Source: Hyphomicrobium sp. 99
GTDB lineage: Bacteria > Pseudomonadota > Alphaproteobacteria > Rhizobiales > Hyphomicrobiaceae
Length of the DNA stretch: 64,000 nucleotides
Assembly: GCF_000384335.2 (NCBI RefSeq)
Contig: NZ_KQ031382.1
Location: 1,860,001 to 1,924,000 of the forward strand
Direction of reading: 5' to 3'
A model generated the notes under the pieces. That model was not told where the DNA came from. It did not search any database and worked only from the letters and a program-made list of their open reading frames with translations. The translations under genes and the position numbers were made by a program. Below, one piece after another: positions 17,201 to 26,426 of this stretch. Numbering within the stretch: position 1 is the stretch's first letter; each line of letters starts with the position of its first letter.

Positions 17201-18367
17201 TTAACCACGCTGACCCAGAAGTTTCGGAACCCTGAGCGGCAGACGTGCGCGCCGGATGGCAGCTTCCTCATAAAAGTCGAGAACCGCCTCGGTCATGGCA
17301 GCAACCGTGAACGTTCTCTCGACCTTCGCCCTGACGCGGTTGGCGCGTTCCCGCGCCTTGTCGATATCGCCAAGCGTATCGATGAGTGCGAACGCGAGTG
17401 CGTCGACGCTTCCGGCAGCGATCAACTGGGTATCCGTGCCGGCAACGATCTCCGGAATTCCACCGACGTCAGTGGCGATCAGCGGCAGCCCCGCGGCCGA
17501 CGCTTCGAGCACGACGTAGGGAAAACTCTCGGCGAGAGAAGGGACGACCATGACTCGCCCGAGCTTGAATGCTTCGCGCGCGGGCATGGCGCCGGCGAAA
17601 CGCACGATGTCGTCAAGTCCGAGGCTCGTCGCCAGGCTGCGGAGCGCATCGCCGTCCGGTCCTGAGCCCACGATCGTCGCTGTGACGGCGCGCGACGGCC
17701 GGAGCTGAGCGACCGCTTTGAGAAGAAGGTCGACGCCCTTGATCTGTCGAAGCTCGCCGATGAAAAGCACGTCCGTAGCATCCGCGTTCGTCGCGACGCG
17801 AATGAAGTCGTTAGGTCCCAAGCCGTTCGGGACGATGCGCTGAGGCGCGCCCAAGGCACCGACGTGTGAAGTATATTTTTGCGCGGCGTACTGACTTTCG
17901 AAGATGAGACCGGTCGTCATCGAGTCGAGATTGCGCTCGACGGAAAGCAGAAGTTTGCTTTCGAGTGTACCGGGTTTGAAATTCAAGCTGCCGCCGTGCG
18001 GCGTGTAGAAAGACTTCACATCGCGGCCGGTAACGGACAGGCCATAAGATGCCAAACGCGCATAGGCGCCGCCCTTTGCGCCGTGGCCGTGAATGACATC
18101 GAGTTCGAGTTCGCCAGCATGCCGGAAGGCAGCGTGAGCGGCCGCGAAATCGCCAAGACCCGGCATTCGCCTCATCGGAATGCGCGAAATTCCAAGCGAT
18201 AGTTTGGGGAGAAGAGCCGCGAGCTTTCCTGCCGTCAGACGATCCTCAACCGTGTTTCCGGCGAGAATGCCGACATCGTGACCGCGGTTCGCCTGTTCTG
18301 CAGCAAGATCGAGAACATGGCGAAAGAGGCCGCCGACGGGCGCCCGGAAACAGTGAAGTATACGCAT
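17201..18367 (-). CDS. Glycosyltransferase family 4 protein
   Basis: A 388-residue GT-B fold retaining glycosyltransferase. The N-terminal half has the acceptor-side pattern MRILHCFRAPVGGLFRHV with a DVIHGHGAKGG loop. The C-terminal half has the donor-binding LFIGELRQIKGVDLLLKAV, then PSLAESFPYVVLEASAAGLP, the usual E-x7-E motif, and ATDVGGIPEIV. It likely adds a sugar to a polysaccharide repeat unit on the cytoplasmic face. It lies 44 bases downstream of the Wza-like export gene, on the same strand, and belongs with the exopolysaccharide locus. Donor and acceptor are unknown. Confidence 0.88.
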   Translation of the reverse strand: MRILHCFRAPVGGLFRHVLDLAAEQANRGHDVGILAGNTVEDRLTAGKLAALLPKLSLGISRIPMRRMPGLGDFAAAHAAFRHAGELELDVIHGHGAKGGAYARLASYGLSVTGRDVKSFYTPHGGSLNFKPGTLESKLLLSVERNLDSMTTGLIFESQYAAQKYTSHVGALGAPQRIVPNGLGPNDFIRVATNADATDVLFIGELRQIKGVDLLLKAVAQLRPSRAVTATIVGSGPDGDALRSLATSLGLDDIVRFAGAMPAREAFKLGRVMVVPSLAESFPYVVLEASAAGLPLIATDVGGIPEIVAGTDTQLIAAGSVDALAFALIDTLGDIDKARERANRVRAKVERTFTVAAMTEAVLDFYEEAAIRRARLPLRVPKLLGQRG

Positions 18368-18411
18368 CTTGAACTTTTCTCGATTTTTTCTGCGGAAGGC
18401 AGATGAGATGC

Positions 18412-19110
18412 TCAGAAAAATCTCTCAAACACGTAAACGGTGTCGCTCGGCTTCAGGGGGAAGTCGGCCGGGACTTCCAGGTCCTGCACGAAGCCATTGA
18501 GCCGCCGCTTCACCCGGAAGCTGCGCTCGCTCGCACGCTCGGTGTAACCACCAGCGATCGCGACGGCCGTTTCAACCGACATTCCCGAAACGTACGGATA
18601 CTGGCCCGCATTCTTCACCTCTCCGAGAATGAAGAAGGGCCGGTTCTGCTGGATATCGACGGTGACTTGCGGGTCTTTGACATACTCGGTGCCGAGCCGC
18701 GAGCGTATGATGTTTTGGAGTTCGTTCGTCGTTTTTCCGCGCGCGGTCACGTTGCCGATCAGAGGCACGGAAATCTTGCCTTCTTGATTGACGATGTAGA
18801 GACGGGAAAGATTGGGCTGCCCGTAAACGAAAATGCGAAGCCGATCGCCGGTATCGAGCAGATACGGCCCCTCAGCGCCATCTGCAACTCGCTCGTAGAC
18901 GGCCGGCGTGCCCCAGACGACGCTCTCCGCCGAAGCCGCCATGACGGGAACCGGATACCCATCTTTCACCGAAGCGCCGTCATCGAAAATCGCGGGTTCG
19001 CCGGCGATCCGAGCATCGAGACCGGCGAGTTCCCGATCAGGCGAACAGGCGCCTGCGAGCACCGAGAGAACGGCGATAAAAATCGAGAGCAGGCGGGGCA
19101 TCAGCGGCAT
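18412..19110 (-). CDS. Wza-like polysaccharide export lipoprotein
   Basis: About 232 residues from the ATG at 19110. The N-terminus is a lipoprotein signal with lipobox VLAGAC-S. The mature part holds a Poly_export domain (YLLDTGDRLRIFVYGQPNLS, then GKISVPLIGNVTARGKT) and a SLBB-type segment (RPFFILGEVKNAGQYPYVSGMSVETAV). It ends with LKPSDTVYVFERFF, as in short Wza/GumB-type outer-membrane export proteins. It should form the outer-membrane channel for a polysaccharide made with the adjacent glycosyltransferase and driven by the divergent Wzc-like protein. The open frame extends 16 codons further, but that part does not look like a signal peptide. Confidence 0.88.
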   Translation of the reverse strand: MPLMPRLLSIFIAVLSVLAGACSPDRELAGLDARIAGEPAIFDDGASVKDGYPVPVMAASAESVVWGTPAVYERVADGAEGPYLLDTGDRLRIFVYGQPNLSRLYIVNQEGKISVPLIGNVTARGKTTNELQNIIRSRLGTEYVKDPQVTVDIQQNRPFFILGEVKNAGQYPYVSGMSVETAVAIAGGYTERASERSFRVKRRLNGFVQDLEVPADFPLKPSDTVYVFERFF

Positions 19111-19256
19111 TTCCGGCAACAAATGAATGTTTGGAACATAGGTCGCTGAGGTTAACAAAACCTAAGAGGCTGTATTTTTTCGGCGCGCTTAAGCAGTTGC
19201 TAACCTCGCCGGCCGCTTACTGCCGGGGCGCTGAAACCCCTTGACCGAGCACAGAT

Positions 19257-21539
19257 ATGCCGCCGCGAGCCGCCGCTTCGCCCGACGAAATTCAAATGTC
19301 GACCGTCTTCGGAGCCTTGAAGAGCAAAAGCCGATGGCTCGTGCCTCTGAGCATCGCATTGGGAGGTGTGACGTTCGGTGTGCTGACGATGATGGCGCCG
19401 CGTTATCAGAGCGAAGTTGAGCTGGCCATCGTTGCGAAGGGCGCATCGAGCACGTTTTCCGATCCGCGCAGCCAGTCGTCCGGGCCCGATCTCGTCACGA
19501 CGCGGATGGACAAGGAAGCCATCAACACGCATGTGCGGGCGCTCCAATCGCCTGATCTCATGCAGCAGATTGCCAACGACCTGAAGCTCAACGAACGGCG
19601 CGAATTCAACAGCGCGCTGGGTCCGGTGGATCAGCTTGATGCCGCGCTTCGCATGATCGGTATCGGCGGACCGCGAAGCGGCGAAAGCGAACGCGATCGC
19701 GTGATGTCAGCGTTCCGCAGCCGGCTTGAAGTCTATACCGCGAAAGAAAGCCGCTTCATCGGCGTCCGCATGACGTCACTCGATCCGGCGCTCGCCGCCA
19801 AAATCGCCAACGCGTTGGCTGAGAACTACCGCTCGTCTCTCGCCGAGCAGGGTGTGACCGAGATCGACGATCTGCAGACGGTGTTGAAAGCCAAGATCGA
19901 CAAGCTCTCGGCCGAGGTCGCGAACGCCGAAACCGAGATCGACCGTTATCGAGGCAAGATCGACGGCTTCCGCGGTGGCTCCCAGAATACGGGCCTCAAC
20001 GAGCAGCAGATGTCGGATTTGACCGCCGAACTGACGCGGGCAAAGACGGCTCGCGGCGAAGCGGAAGCACGCGCGGCATCCGCGCGCGAAATGATGAAGG
20101 CAGGCGCCGCCGACGCACTCGCCGACGTGCAGAAATCGCCGCTCATTCAAAACCTCGTGCAGCAGCGCGTGCGCATCGAACGGCAGATCTCGGAGCTGTC
20201 CGCAACGCTGCTTCCGGGCCATCCCCGTATGCGTCAGCTTAATGCTGATCTCGCCGGCCTCAAGCTGCAGATCAACTCTGAAATCGGCAAGATCGTCGCG
20301 AGCCTCGAAAAGGAAGCGAAGGTCGCCCAAGGCCGCGAAACAAGCATCGCGCAGAGCCTAGCGGACATCAAAGCTCGGGTCGTGACGAATGCGCCGGAAG
20401 AGGCGCAGCTTCGGCAACTCGAAGCCAACGCGAAAGCGAAACGAACCGAGCTCGAAAATATCCAGGCGCAGCTCGAGGCCAATCGCAAGAAGCTGGACGC
20501 GCGTGCACAGCCCGTCGAGGCGCAGATCATCTCGAAGGCGCAGGCCGAAAGCGTGCCTATCTTCCCGAAGAAGGTTCAGCTTTCGTCACTCGTGGCATTC
20601 GCATCGTTCATGTTCGGAACAGCCTGGATCGTTATGGGGGCGCTGTTCCAGACCGTGCCGCCGCAAGGATACCGCAAGCGCAATGCATCTGACCGGCGCA
20701 ATGTCGAGCCCGTGCTGAATGCTCGTAGCGAAGAGCCGCTCATTACGGAAATAGTCGAAGAGGTGGATGAGGCCGCTATTCCCGAGACGCCGCCGATCTC
20801 AATTCCAGGACCCGCTCCCGCTCCCGAGTTGGCCGCGCCGATATTCGAGATGTCGGAGAACGACCCGCCGCCTGCGGCTTCCAATGACGGCGATATGGAA
20901 GCCTTGGCAGAGCGCATCAAGGTTCGACGTACGGCCGGAGGTGGCTATCGGACGCTGATAACGGGCGAGACGGACGAGATCGTTCCCTATGATGAGGCGG
21001 TCGAACTCGTTAAGGCGCTCGCGAAGCTCGGAACGCAGCCGATCCTCGTCGATTGGAGTCCGAGCGGCGAAGGCCTTGCTCGAGAAGCAGGCCTCGACAT
21101 GAACGCCGGTTTCAATGATTTGCTCGTGGGCACTGCGGGCTTCGATGAGATCATCCAGCGTCTTCCCGGATCGAATGCTCACGTTGTGGCGAGCGGCCAT
21201 GCCTTCAGCGGCGACGAAAGCGAAATCGAGGTCGATCGCTTGAACCTCGTGCTCGACGCCCTCGACGAGGCCTACGATCACATCGTTGTCGTCGGCCGTC
21301 ACGACGAGGCGAAACGACTTTTCGAGGGCATCGAGGGCCGCTTCGACGCCGGCATAGCTGTCGCGTCAGCACGGCGAAGTGCGCCCGAAACCGAAGTTCG
21401 CGAAAGCACGTTCCTCGGCTTCGAGGTCGCGGAAATCGATGTCATTCGCTACGAACGGCAAGAGGTTGCTCCGGCTCGGTTGGTGCAGCGCCTGGCACGC
21501 GTGATGCCGCAACACGCGCCGATGGTCCGCCAAGCATAA
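19257..21539 (+). CDS. Wzc/GumC-like polysaccharide co-polymerase with degenerate kinase domain
   Basis: A 760-residue inner-membrane protein. A Wzz domain follows TM1 (about 30-48). A long periplasmic coiled-coil region (about 190-430) includes LLPGHPRMRQLNADLAGLK and ends at FPKKVQLSSLVAF, the typical run into TM2 (about 442-465). A proline-rich acidic linker (520-550) leads to a C-terminal domain (about 560-745) that follows the BY-kinase layout (TLITGETDE, PILVDWSPSGEG, GFNDLLVGTAGFDEIIQRLPG, HIVVVGRHD). However, the GxxxxGK[ST] P-loop is absent and there is no tyrosine-rich tail. It probably regulates chain length without phosphorylation. Start alternatives exist (ATG 19296). Confidence 0.88.
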   Translation: MPPRAAASPDEIQMSTVFGALKSKSRWLVPLSIALGGVTFGVLTMMAPRYQSEVELAIVAKGASSTFSDPRSQSSGPDLVTTRMDKEAINTHVRALQSPDLMQQIANDLKLNERREFNSALGPVDQLDAALRMIGIGGPRSGESERDRVMSAFRSRLEVYTAKESRFIGVRMTSLDPALAAKIANALAENYRSSLAEQGVTEIDDLQTVLKAKIDKLSAEVANAETEIDRYRGKIDGFRGGSQNTGLNEQQMSDLTAELTRAKTARGEAEARAASAREMMKAGAADALADVQKSPLIQNLVQQRVRIERQISELSATLLPGHPRMRQLNADLAGLKLQINSEIGKIVASLEKEAKVAQGRETSIAQSLADIKARVVTNAPEEAQLRQLEANAKAKRTELENIQAQLEANRKKLDARAQPVEAQIISKAQAESVPIFPKKVQLSSLVAFASFMFGTAWIVMGALFQTVPPQGYRKRNASDRRNVEPVLNARSEEPLITEIVEEVDEAAIPETPPISIPGPAPAPELAAPIFEMSENDPPPAASNDGDMEALAERIKVRRTAGGGYRTLITGETDEIVPYDEAVELVKALAKLGTQPILVDWSPSGEGLAREAGLDMNAGFNDLLVGTAGFDEIIQRLPGSNAHVVASGHAFSGDESEIEVDRLNLVLDALDEAYDHIVVVGRHDEAKRLFEGIEGRFDAGIAVASARRSAPETEVRESTFLGFEVAEIDVIRYERQEVAPARLVQRLARVMPQHAPMVRQA

Positions 21540-21567
21540 AACGCCTGATTAATATTGAGTGGGGAGC

Positions 21568-22680
21568 ATGGGGCGTCAAACAACCAGGTTGCTGAAAGCC
21601 GCTCTTGCCGCTCTCCACTATTCCGGTTCAGCCAAATTCGCCGCCCGCAATTCTCGTAAATGCGGCGTCGTGCTGATGCTTCATCACGTGACGCCCGAAG
21701 CGCCCCGTGGCTTTGAACCCAACGGAATCCTGAAGGTCACGCCGGATTTTCTCGAAGCCGTCATCGGCACGGTGCGAGGCGAAGGCTTCGAGATCATCGG
21801 TCTAGACGACGTCAAAGCGCGTATCGAGAACGGCGCATCTCGCGAAAGACCATTCGCGGTCTTCACGCTCGACGACGGCTATAAAGATAATCGCGATTTC
21901 GCCTATCCGGTCTTCAAGCGCCACAACGTTCCGTTCACGGTCTTTGTGCCGACCGCCTATGCCGACGGCGAGGGCGATCTTTGGTGGCTTGTGCTCGAGG
22001 AAGCGTTGCGGCGGCTCGCAGACGTGAAGATCGAACGCGACGGCGCCTTGAAAATCTACGTGCTCGGAAACGACGCCGAAAAGACAAAGGCGTTCGAAGA
22101 GATCTACTGGTGGCTGCGCCAGATGCCCGAGGCCCGTGCGCGCGCCATCACCCGCGACCTCGCCTCACAAGCGGGTTTCGATCCGCTCGCGCTGTGCCGC
22201 AAACTGGTTATGAACTGGGACGAGATCCGCGCCCTCGCACAAGATCCGCTTGTCACCATCGCCGCACACACATGCAATCATTTCGCGCTCGCTAAATTGC
22301 CCTCGGCCGAAGCGACGCGAGAAATCGCCGAGAGCGTGAAACGCGTCAGCGAAGAGCTAGGCAAGCCTTGCCGGCACTTCAGCTATCCCTACGGCGATGA
22401 GGAAAGTGCGGGAGAACGGGAATTCGAAATCGCGCGGAGCCTCGGCATTGAAACAGCCGTCACGACGCGCAAGGGCCTCATTGACCAGAGCCATGCTTCG
22501 GCGATGACGGCGCTTCCCCGTCTCTCTCTCAACGGCGATTATCAGGATCAGCGCTTCGTCAGCGTGCTGCTCTCGGGTCTGCCGTTCGCGCTTCGCGATC
22601 GGGCGAAAAGCGCGCTCTCTCCGTTGCGATCCAGAGGGGCGGGGGAGGTCATGCGTCAGGACGTTGCATCCAGGCGATGA
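21568..22680 (+). CDS. Polysaccharide deacetylase family protein
   Basis: About 370 residues with a NodB-type carbohydrate esterase domain. Evidence: LMLHHVTPEAPRGF at the start of the fold, FTLDDGYKDN (the metal-binding Asp-Asp motif; Leu replaces the usual Phe), IAAHTCNHFALAKL (the His pair) and HFSYPYGDEES. It likely removes acetyl groups from an exopolysaccharide or lipid-linked intermediate. An inserted helical region (about 135-215) contains DLWWLVLEEALRR, common in EPS-locus deacetylases. GTG 21559 is an alternative start; GGGGAG lies directly before the ATG, unusually close. The 3' end overlaps the convergent DUF2842 gene by 32 bases. Confidence 0.87.
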   Translation: MGRQTTRLLKAALAALHYSGSAKFAARNSRKCGVVLMLHHVTPEAPRGFEPNGILKVTPDFLEAVIGTVRGEGFEIIGLDDVKARIENGASRERPFAVFTLDDGYKDNRDFAYPVFKRHNVPFTVFVPTAYADGEGDLWWLVLEEALRRLADVKIERDGALKIYVLGNDAEKTKAFEEIYWWLRQMPEARARAITRDLASQAGFDPLALCRKLVMNWDEIRALAQDPLVTIAAHTCNHFALAKLPSAEATREIAESVKRVSEELGKPCRHFSYPYGDEESAGEREFEIARSLGIETAVTTRKGLIDQSHASAMTALPRLSLNGDYQDQRFVSVLLSGLPFALRDRAKSALSPLRSRGAGEVMRQDVASRR

Positions 22681-22858
22681 GCCAGCCAGCGGGTAAAACC
22701 CAGAGCAAACCCGCGACGACGTAGTAAACGAGCTCCGCGACCTTACTAACGTTGCGCACTTGCAAGACGATCGCCACGGCGACGGCTAGAACAGCATAGG
22801 CGCCGATCAACAAAAGCAGTGCGACCGTCCCTAGAAGCTTCCTTTTGCGTTGCGTCAT
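22649..22858 (-). CDS. DUF2842 small membrane protein
   Basis: A 69-residue protein with two membrane helices (about 9-31 and 42-63). It has the family's basic KRKLLGTVALLLL start, the central AELVYYVVAGLLWVLPAGWLI and the typical WMQRPDA C-terminus. DUF2842 proteins are widespread in Alphaproteobacteria and have no known function. It lies divergent from ctaA and convergent with the deacetylase gene, whose last 32 bases it overlaps. Confidence 0.8.
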   Translation of the reverse strand: MTQRKRKLLGTVALLLLIGAYAVLAVAVAIVLQVRNVSKVAELVYYVVAGLLWVLPAGWLIAWMQRPDA

Positions 22859-22979
22859 CTCTCTCGAAATCGCCCCTGAATTCTAGGTTTTGTTCCGCCG
22901 CGCCGCATGGGCGCATTGTCCTGCCGCGGTGAAGGAGTATCACACGCGATCTGGGACGGCTTGAGGATATGTCCGACCG

Positions 22980-24098
22980 ATGACGATGACGCAACTTTCT
23001 GGAAAACGAGAGACCGCCGCCGGGCTTGCTGGTGACACGGGTAGCCGGGCCGTTTCGATTTGGCTATGGTTTGTCGCGGCGCTTGTTTTTGCGATGGTTG
23101 TTGTCGGAGGCGCGACGCGCCTGACGGAGAGCGGACTCTCCATCACCGAATGGCAGCCGCTTCTCGGCGCCTTTCCGCCGCTCAACGAAGCCGACTGGAT
23201 GGCGGCCTTCGAGAAGTACAAGCAAATACCCCAGTACACCGCGCTCAATCACGGCATGTCACTGGAGGACTTCAAATCCATCTATTGGTGGGAGTGGAGT
23301 CACCGGCTCCTCGGACGCCTCATCGGCATCGTGTTCGCTTTGCCGCTCGTCTTCTTCTGGTGGACCGGCCGCCTCGATCGCGGAACTGGAATGAAGTTCC
23401 TCGGCATCCTTGGCCTCGGAGCGCTTCAGGGTGTCATCGGCTGGTACATGGTAAAGTCGGGTCTAAGCGACCGCATCGAAGTCAGCCAGTATCGCCTCGC
23501 ACTGCATCTGACGACCGCCTTCCTGATCCTCGGTCTGCTTGTCTGGCTCGCGCTCGACGAGTGGCCGTCGGAACCGCACGTCACGGGCGAAGTCGCGACA
23601 CCGCTTATAAGGCGCATGGCAACGATCATTGTCGCAGCCATCGTTCTTCAGGTGGTGCTTGGGGCATTCGTAGCGGGCCTCAGAGCCGGCCTGATCTACA
23701 ACACGTGGCCGACGATGGACGGCCAGTGGATCCCGAGCGATTACTGGATCAATCCGTCTTACCTCAGCTTCTTTGAAGGTCACGCGGCCGCGCAGTTCAA
23801 CCATCGCATGATGGCTTATCTCGTCACGGCGCTCGTCCTGGTGCAAATCTGGCTGACCTACCGGACGGCAGTCGATGACCGTATTCGCCTGACCGCGGTT
23901 TGGCTGGGCGGCGCGATTATTCTGCAGGTTTCGCTGGGCATCGCGACGCTCCTCGGCCACGTTCCGCTGGATCTGGGGCTCGCCCATCAGGCGGGTGGAG
24001 CCCTCGTCTTCGCGATGGCTGTCGTGCACCTTTATGCGACGCGGCGCGCTGGGATCGTGCCGCGCGACTTCTCTAGTCGAGGCCGAGCATCAGCTTGA
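22980..24098 (+). CDS. ctaA: Heme A synthase (COX15/CtaA)
   Basis: A 372-residue inner-membrane enzyme that oxidises heme O to heme A for aa3-type cytochrome oxidase. Eight hydrophobic segments in two similar halves are visible. Motifs include GGATRLTESGLSITEWQPLLGAFPP, with WWEWSHRLLGRLIG in the first half and NTWPTMDGQWIP then AAQFNHRMMAYL in the second; the histidines in these are heme ligands in the family. It is the long alphaproteobacterial (type 2) form without the cysteine pairs of Bacillus CtaA. The 3' end overlaps the convergent argC by 26 bases. Confidence 0.95.
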   Translation: MTMTQLSGKRETAAGLAGDTGSRAVSIWLWFVAALVFAMVVVGGATRLTESGLSITEWQPLLGAFPPLNEADWMAAFEKYKQIPQYTALNHGMSLEDFKSIYWWEWSHRLLGRLIGIVFALPLVFFWWTGRLDRGTGMKFLGILGLGALQGVIGWYMVKSGLSDRIEVSQYRLALHLTTAFLILGLLVWLALDEWPSEPHVTGEVATPLIRRMATIIVAAIVLQVVLGAFVAGLRAGLIYNTWPTMDGQWIPSDYWINPSYLSFFEGHAAAQFNHRMMAYLVTALVLVQIWLTYRTAVDDRIRLTAVWLGGAIILQVSLGIATLLGHVPLDLGLAHQAGGALVFAMAVVHLYATRRAGIVPRDFSSRGRASA

Positions 24099-25017
24099 TG
24101 TTCTGAACGGCCGCGCCTGCCGCGCCCTTCCCGAGATTGTCCAGCCGCGCAACAAGTACCGCCTGATTGAGTTCGGGCTTCCCGAACACGAACAGCTCAA
24201 GGCGGTCGGTGTCGTTCAAGCCTTCCGCTTCGAGCCGTCCGGCTTTCGCCGCTGAGCCGGTCACGACGCTGACGAGCGCGGCGTTCTTGTAGTAATCGCG
24301 AAGCGCGGCTTCGACGTCAGCCAAGCTCGGCCGACCGCTCAGCGTGTCGAGGTGAAGCGGCACTGAGACGAGCATGCCCTTACGGAAATTGCCGACGCTC
24401 GGCACGAAGATCGGCCGCCGCGTCAGTCCCGAATAGGTCTGCAGTTCCGGCACGTGCTTGTGCTCGAGGCCGAGCCCATAAAGCTCGAAAGGTGGCGCAG
24501 TTCCGGCTTCATAAGCCTCGATCATCGTGCGGCCGCCGCCCGAATATCCCGACACCGCGTTGACCGTGATCGGGTGATCGGGCTCGATGATCCCGGCTTC
24601 GACGAGCGGCCGGATGAGCGCGATGCCGCCCGTTGGATAACAGCCGGGGTTGGCGACGCGCGTTGCGCTCCTGATGGCATCGGCCTGACCAGGCGCCATC
24701 TCGGCAAAGCCATAGACCCAGCCGTCGGCGACGCGATGCGCCGTCGAAGCATCGACGATTTTGGGCGCGTTCGAGCCAAGCTCATCGGCGAGCGCAACCG
24801 TTTCCCGCGCCGCGTCATCCGGCAGGCAGAGCACGACGAGATCGACATCGCGCAGCATTTCCGCGCGCGCGGCGCGGTCCTTCCGCTTCGCCGGATCGAT
24901 GCTCTTGACGTCGATCTGAGGGACGCCCGCGAGCCGCTCGCGGATTTCGAGGCCCGTCGTGCCCGCTTCGCCGTCGATGAACACGCGAGCAAGTTTGGTT
25001 TTCGTCGTCGTGGTCAT
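24073..25017 (-). CDS. argC: N-acetyl-gamma-glutamyl-phosphate reductase
   Basis: A 314-residue cytoplasmic enzyme catalysing the NADPH-dependent third step of arginine biosynthesis. It has the short type 2 architecture with N-terminal FIDGEAGTTGLEIRERL (nucleotide binding). The catalytic Cys is in VANPGCYPTGGIALIRPL, followed by NAVSGYSGGGRTMIE. ATG 25017 is chosen over the longer frame because it sits right before the conserved N-terminus and four bases after the upstream terC stop, giving a tight terC-argC pair. The usual alphaproteobacterial partner rpsI lies on the same strand about 0.9 kb upstream, beyond terC and a terminator. Confidence 0.95.
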   Translation of the reverse strand: MTTTTKTKLARVFIDGEAGTTGLEIRERLAGVPQIDVKSIDPAKRKDRAARAEMLRDVDLVVLCLPDDAARETVALADELGSNAPKIVDASTAHRVADGWVYGFAEMAPGQADAIRSATRVANPGCYPTGGIALIRPLVEAGIIEPDHPITVNAVSGYSGGGRTMIEAYEAGTAPPFELYGLGLEHKHVPELQTYSGLTRRPIFVPSVGNFRKGMLVSVPLHLDTLSGRPSLADVEAALRDYYKNAALVSVVTGSAAKAGRLEAEGLNDTDRLELFVFGKPELNQAVLVARLDNLGKGAAGAAVQNIKLMLGLD

Positions 25018-25021
25018 AACG

Positions 25022-25783
25022 CTAACCGTCAAACATGAGGCCAAGCCGGTGCTTGATGCCCTGCCAAATGGTTTCCGAACAGCCGACGCCGTACGTCTCG
25101 CAGACGATGCGATGACTGTCGCGATAGATCATATCGGCCGCCACGTAGAGAATAATAAGGAGTCCGAACCACGCAATCCAAGGATACTTGGCGAGGAGCT
25201 TGGCGATGAACGTCGAGGCGACCGCCATCAGGATAATGGCAACGCCAAGCCCGATGACCAGCACCAGCGTGGATTCGCCCGCGGCGCCCGCGACAGCCAA
25301 AACATTGTCGAGCGACATCGACAAGTCGGCGAGGATGATCGTCCAGAGCGCGCTCCAGAACGATGTTTGGTTGGGGTGAGGAGTGTTGGACGCGAGGTTC
25401 TTTTCCACCTCGTGGATCGAGTGCGTGTCCGCCTCGACAATCTGCTTGTACATCTTCCAGCAGACGAAAAGCAGAAGAATGCCACCGGCAAGCGTCAAGC
25501 CGATGACCTGCAGCATCTGCTGCGCAATGCTCGAGAAGATGATCCTGAGGACGACCGCGCCGAGAATGCCCCAGAAGATCACCTTGGCGCGCATCGACTT
25601 TTCAACGCGCGACGCCGCCATGCCGACGACGATCGCGTTATCGCCGGCGAGCGTCAGATCGATCATCAGGATGTTGAAGAGCGCGACGGCATGCGTCCGC
25701 CACCAGTGGGGAGAGAGGAGATAACCAATATCGGTGACAAGCGTTGAAAACAGCTCGTTCGCCCCACTCAGCACCCAGTCCAT
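25022..25783 (-). CDS. TerC/YjbE-family membrane protein
   Basis: A 253-residue polytopic protein with about seven hydrophobic segments. It has the family's two acidic membrane motifs, LTLAGDNAIVVGMAA and ADLSMSLDNVLAVAGAAG. TerC relatives are linked to metal-ion (often manganese) export, sometimes coupled to secretion, and to tellurite resistance; the exact ion here is unknown. A hydrophilic loop (about 120-145) is followed by a C-terminal cysteine pair (CETYGVGC). argC follows four bases downstream on the same strand. Confidence 0.9.
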   Translation of the reverse strand: MDWVLSGANELFSTLVTDIGYLLSPHWWRTHAVALFNILMIDLTLAGDNAIVVGMAASRVEKSMRAKVIFWGILGAVVLRIIFSSIAQQMLQVIGLTLAGGILLLFVCWKMYKQIVEADTHSIHEVEKNLASNTPHPNQTSFWSALWTIILADLSMSLDNVLAVAGAAGESTLVLVIGLGVAIILMAVASTFIAKLLAKYPWIAWFGLLIILYVAADMIYRDSHRIVCETYGVGCSETIWQGIKHRLGLMFDG

Positions 25784-25886
25784 TGTGTCTCCGAATTCCC
25801 TCGTCGCGACTGCCGAGCCGCGCTGTCCACGGAGGCGTATGTGGCATTGGCGCGCCGCGCCCGCAACCCTCCGGCAACAGGAAATG

Positions 25887-25917
25887 AAACAGCCCGCCGA
25901 ATGGGCGGGCTGTTTTT
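25887..25917 (-). terminator. Hairpin terminator after rpsI
   Basis: An inverted repeat of 11 pairs (AACAGCCCGCC / GGCGGGCTGTT, arms 25888-25898 and 25904-25914) with a five-base loop sits 21 bases beyond the rpsI stop. The T-run is better on the plus strand (GTTTTTG) than on the minus strand, so it may act in both directions. Confidence 0.65.
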
Positions 25918-25938
25918 GTCTCAGGTATCGGAAGCGGA

Positions 25939-26421
25939 TTAGCGCTTCGAGAACTGGAACGACTTGCGAGCCTTGACCTTGCCGTACTTCTTACGTTCGA
26001 CGACGCGGCTATCGCGAGTCAGGAAGCCCTGCTTCTTCAGCACGCCACGAAGGTCGGGCTCATAATACGTGAGCGCCTTCGAGATGCCGTGACGAACGGC
26101 GCCGGCTTGACCCGAAAGTCCACCGCCTGCGACCGAAATACGAATGTCATATTGCGTCGAGCGGTTGGCGAGGTTCAGCGGCTGCTGCAAGAGCATCTGC
26201 AGAACGGGACGGGCGAAATAGGCCTTGAAGTCCTTTTCGTTGACCGTGATCTGGCCCTTGCCGGGCTTCAGCCAGACGCGGGCGACAGCGTTCTTACGCT
26301 TGCCGGTCGCGTAAGCGCGGCCGAGCTTGTCGAGCTTCTGCGTCCGGACAGGCGCTGCTGCCTGCGGCTCGGCGCCCTTGACGGCGGCGAGATCGGCCAG
26401 GGTCTTTGTTTCAGTAGCCAT
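25939..26421 (-). CDS. rpsI: 30S ribosomal protein S9
   Basis: A 160-residue protein. It has an acidic/proline N-terminal extension (about 1-28) common in alphaproteobacterial S9. The conserved [20 protein letters not shown] and [11 protein letters not shown] follow, then [19 protein letters not shown], and the basic tail ends FQFSKR, which reaches the P-site tRNA. It lies five bases downstream of rplM and is cotranscribed with it. Confidence 0.97.
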   Translation of the reverse strand: MATETKTLADLAAVKGAEPQAAAPVRTQKLDKLGRAYATGKRKNAVARVWLKPGKGQITVNEKDFKAYFARPVLQMLLQQPLNLANRSTQYDIRISVAGGGLSGQAGAVRHGISKALTYYEPDLRGVLKKQGFLTRDSRVVERKKYGKVKARKSFQFSKR

Positions 26422-26426
26422 GGATC

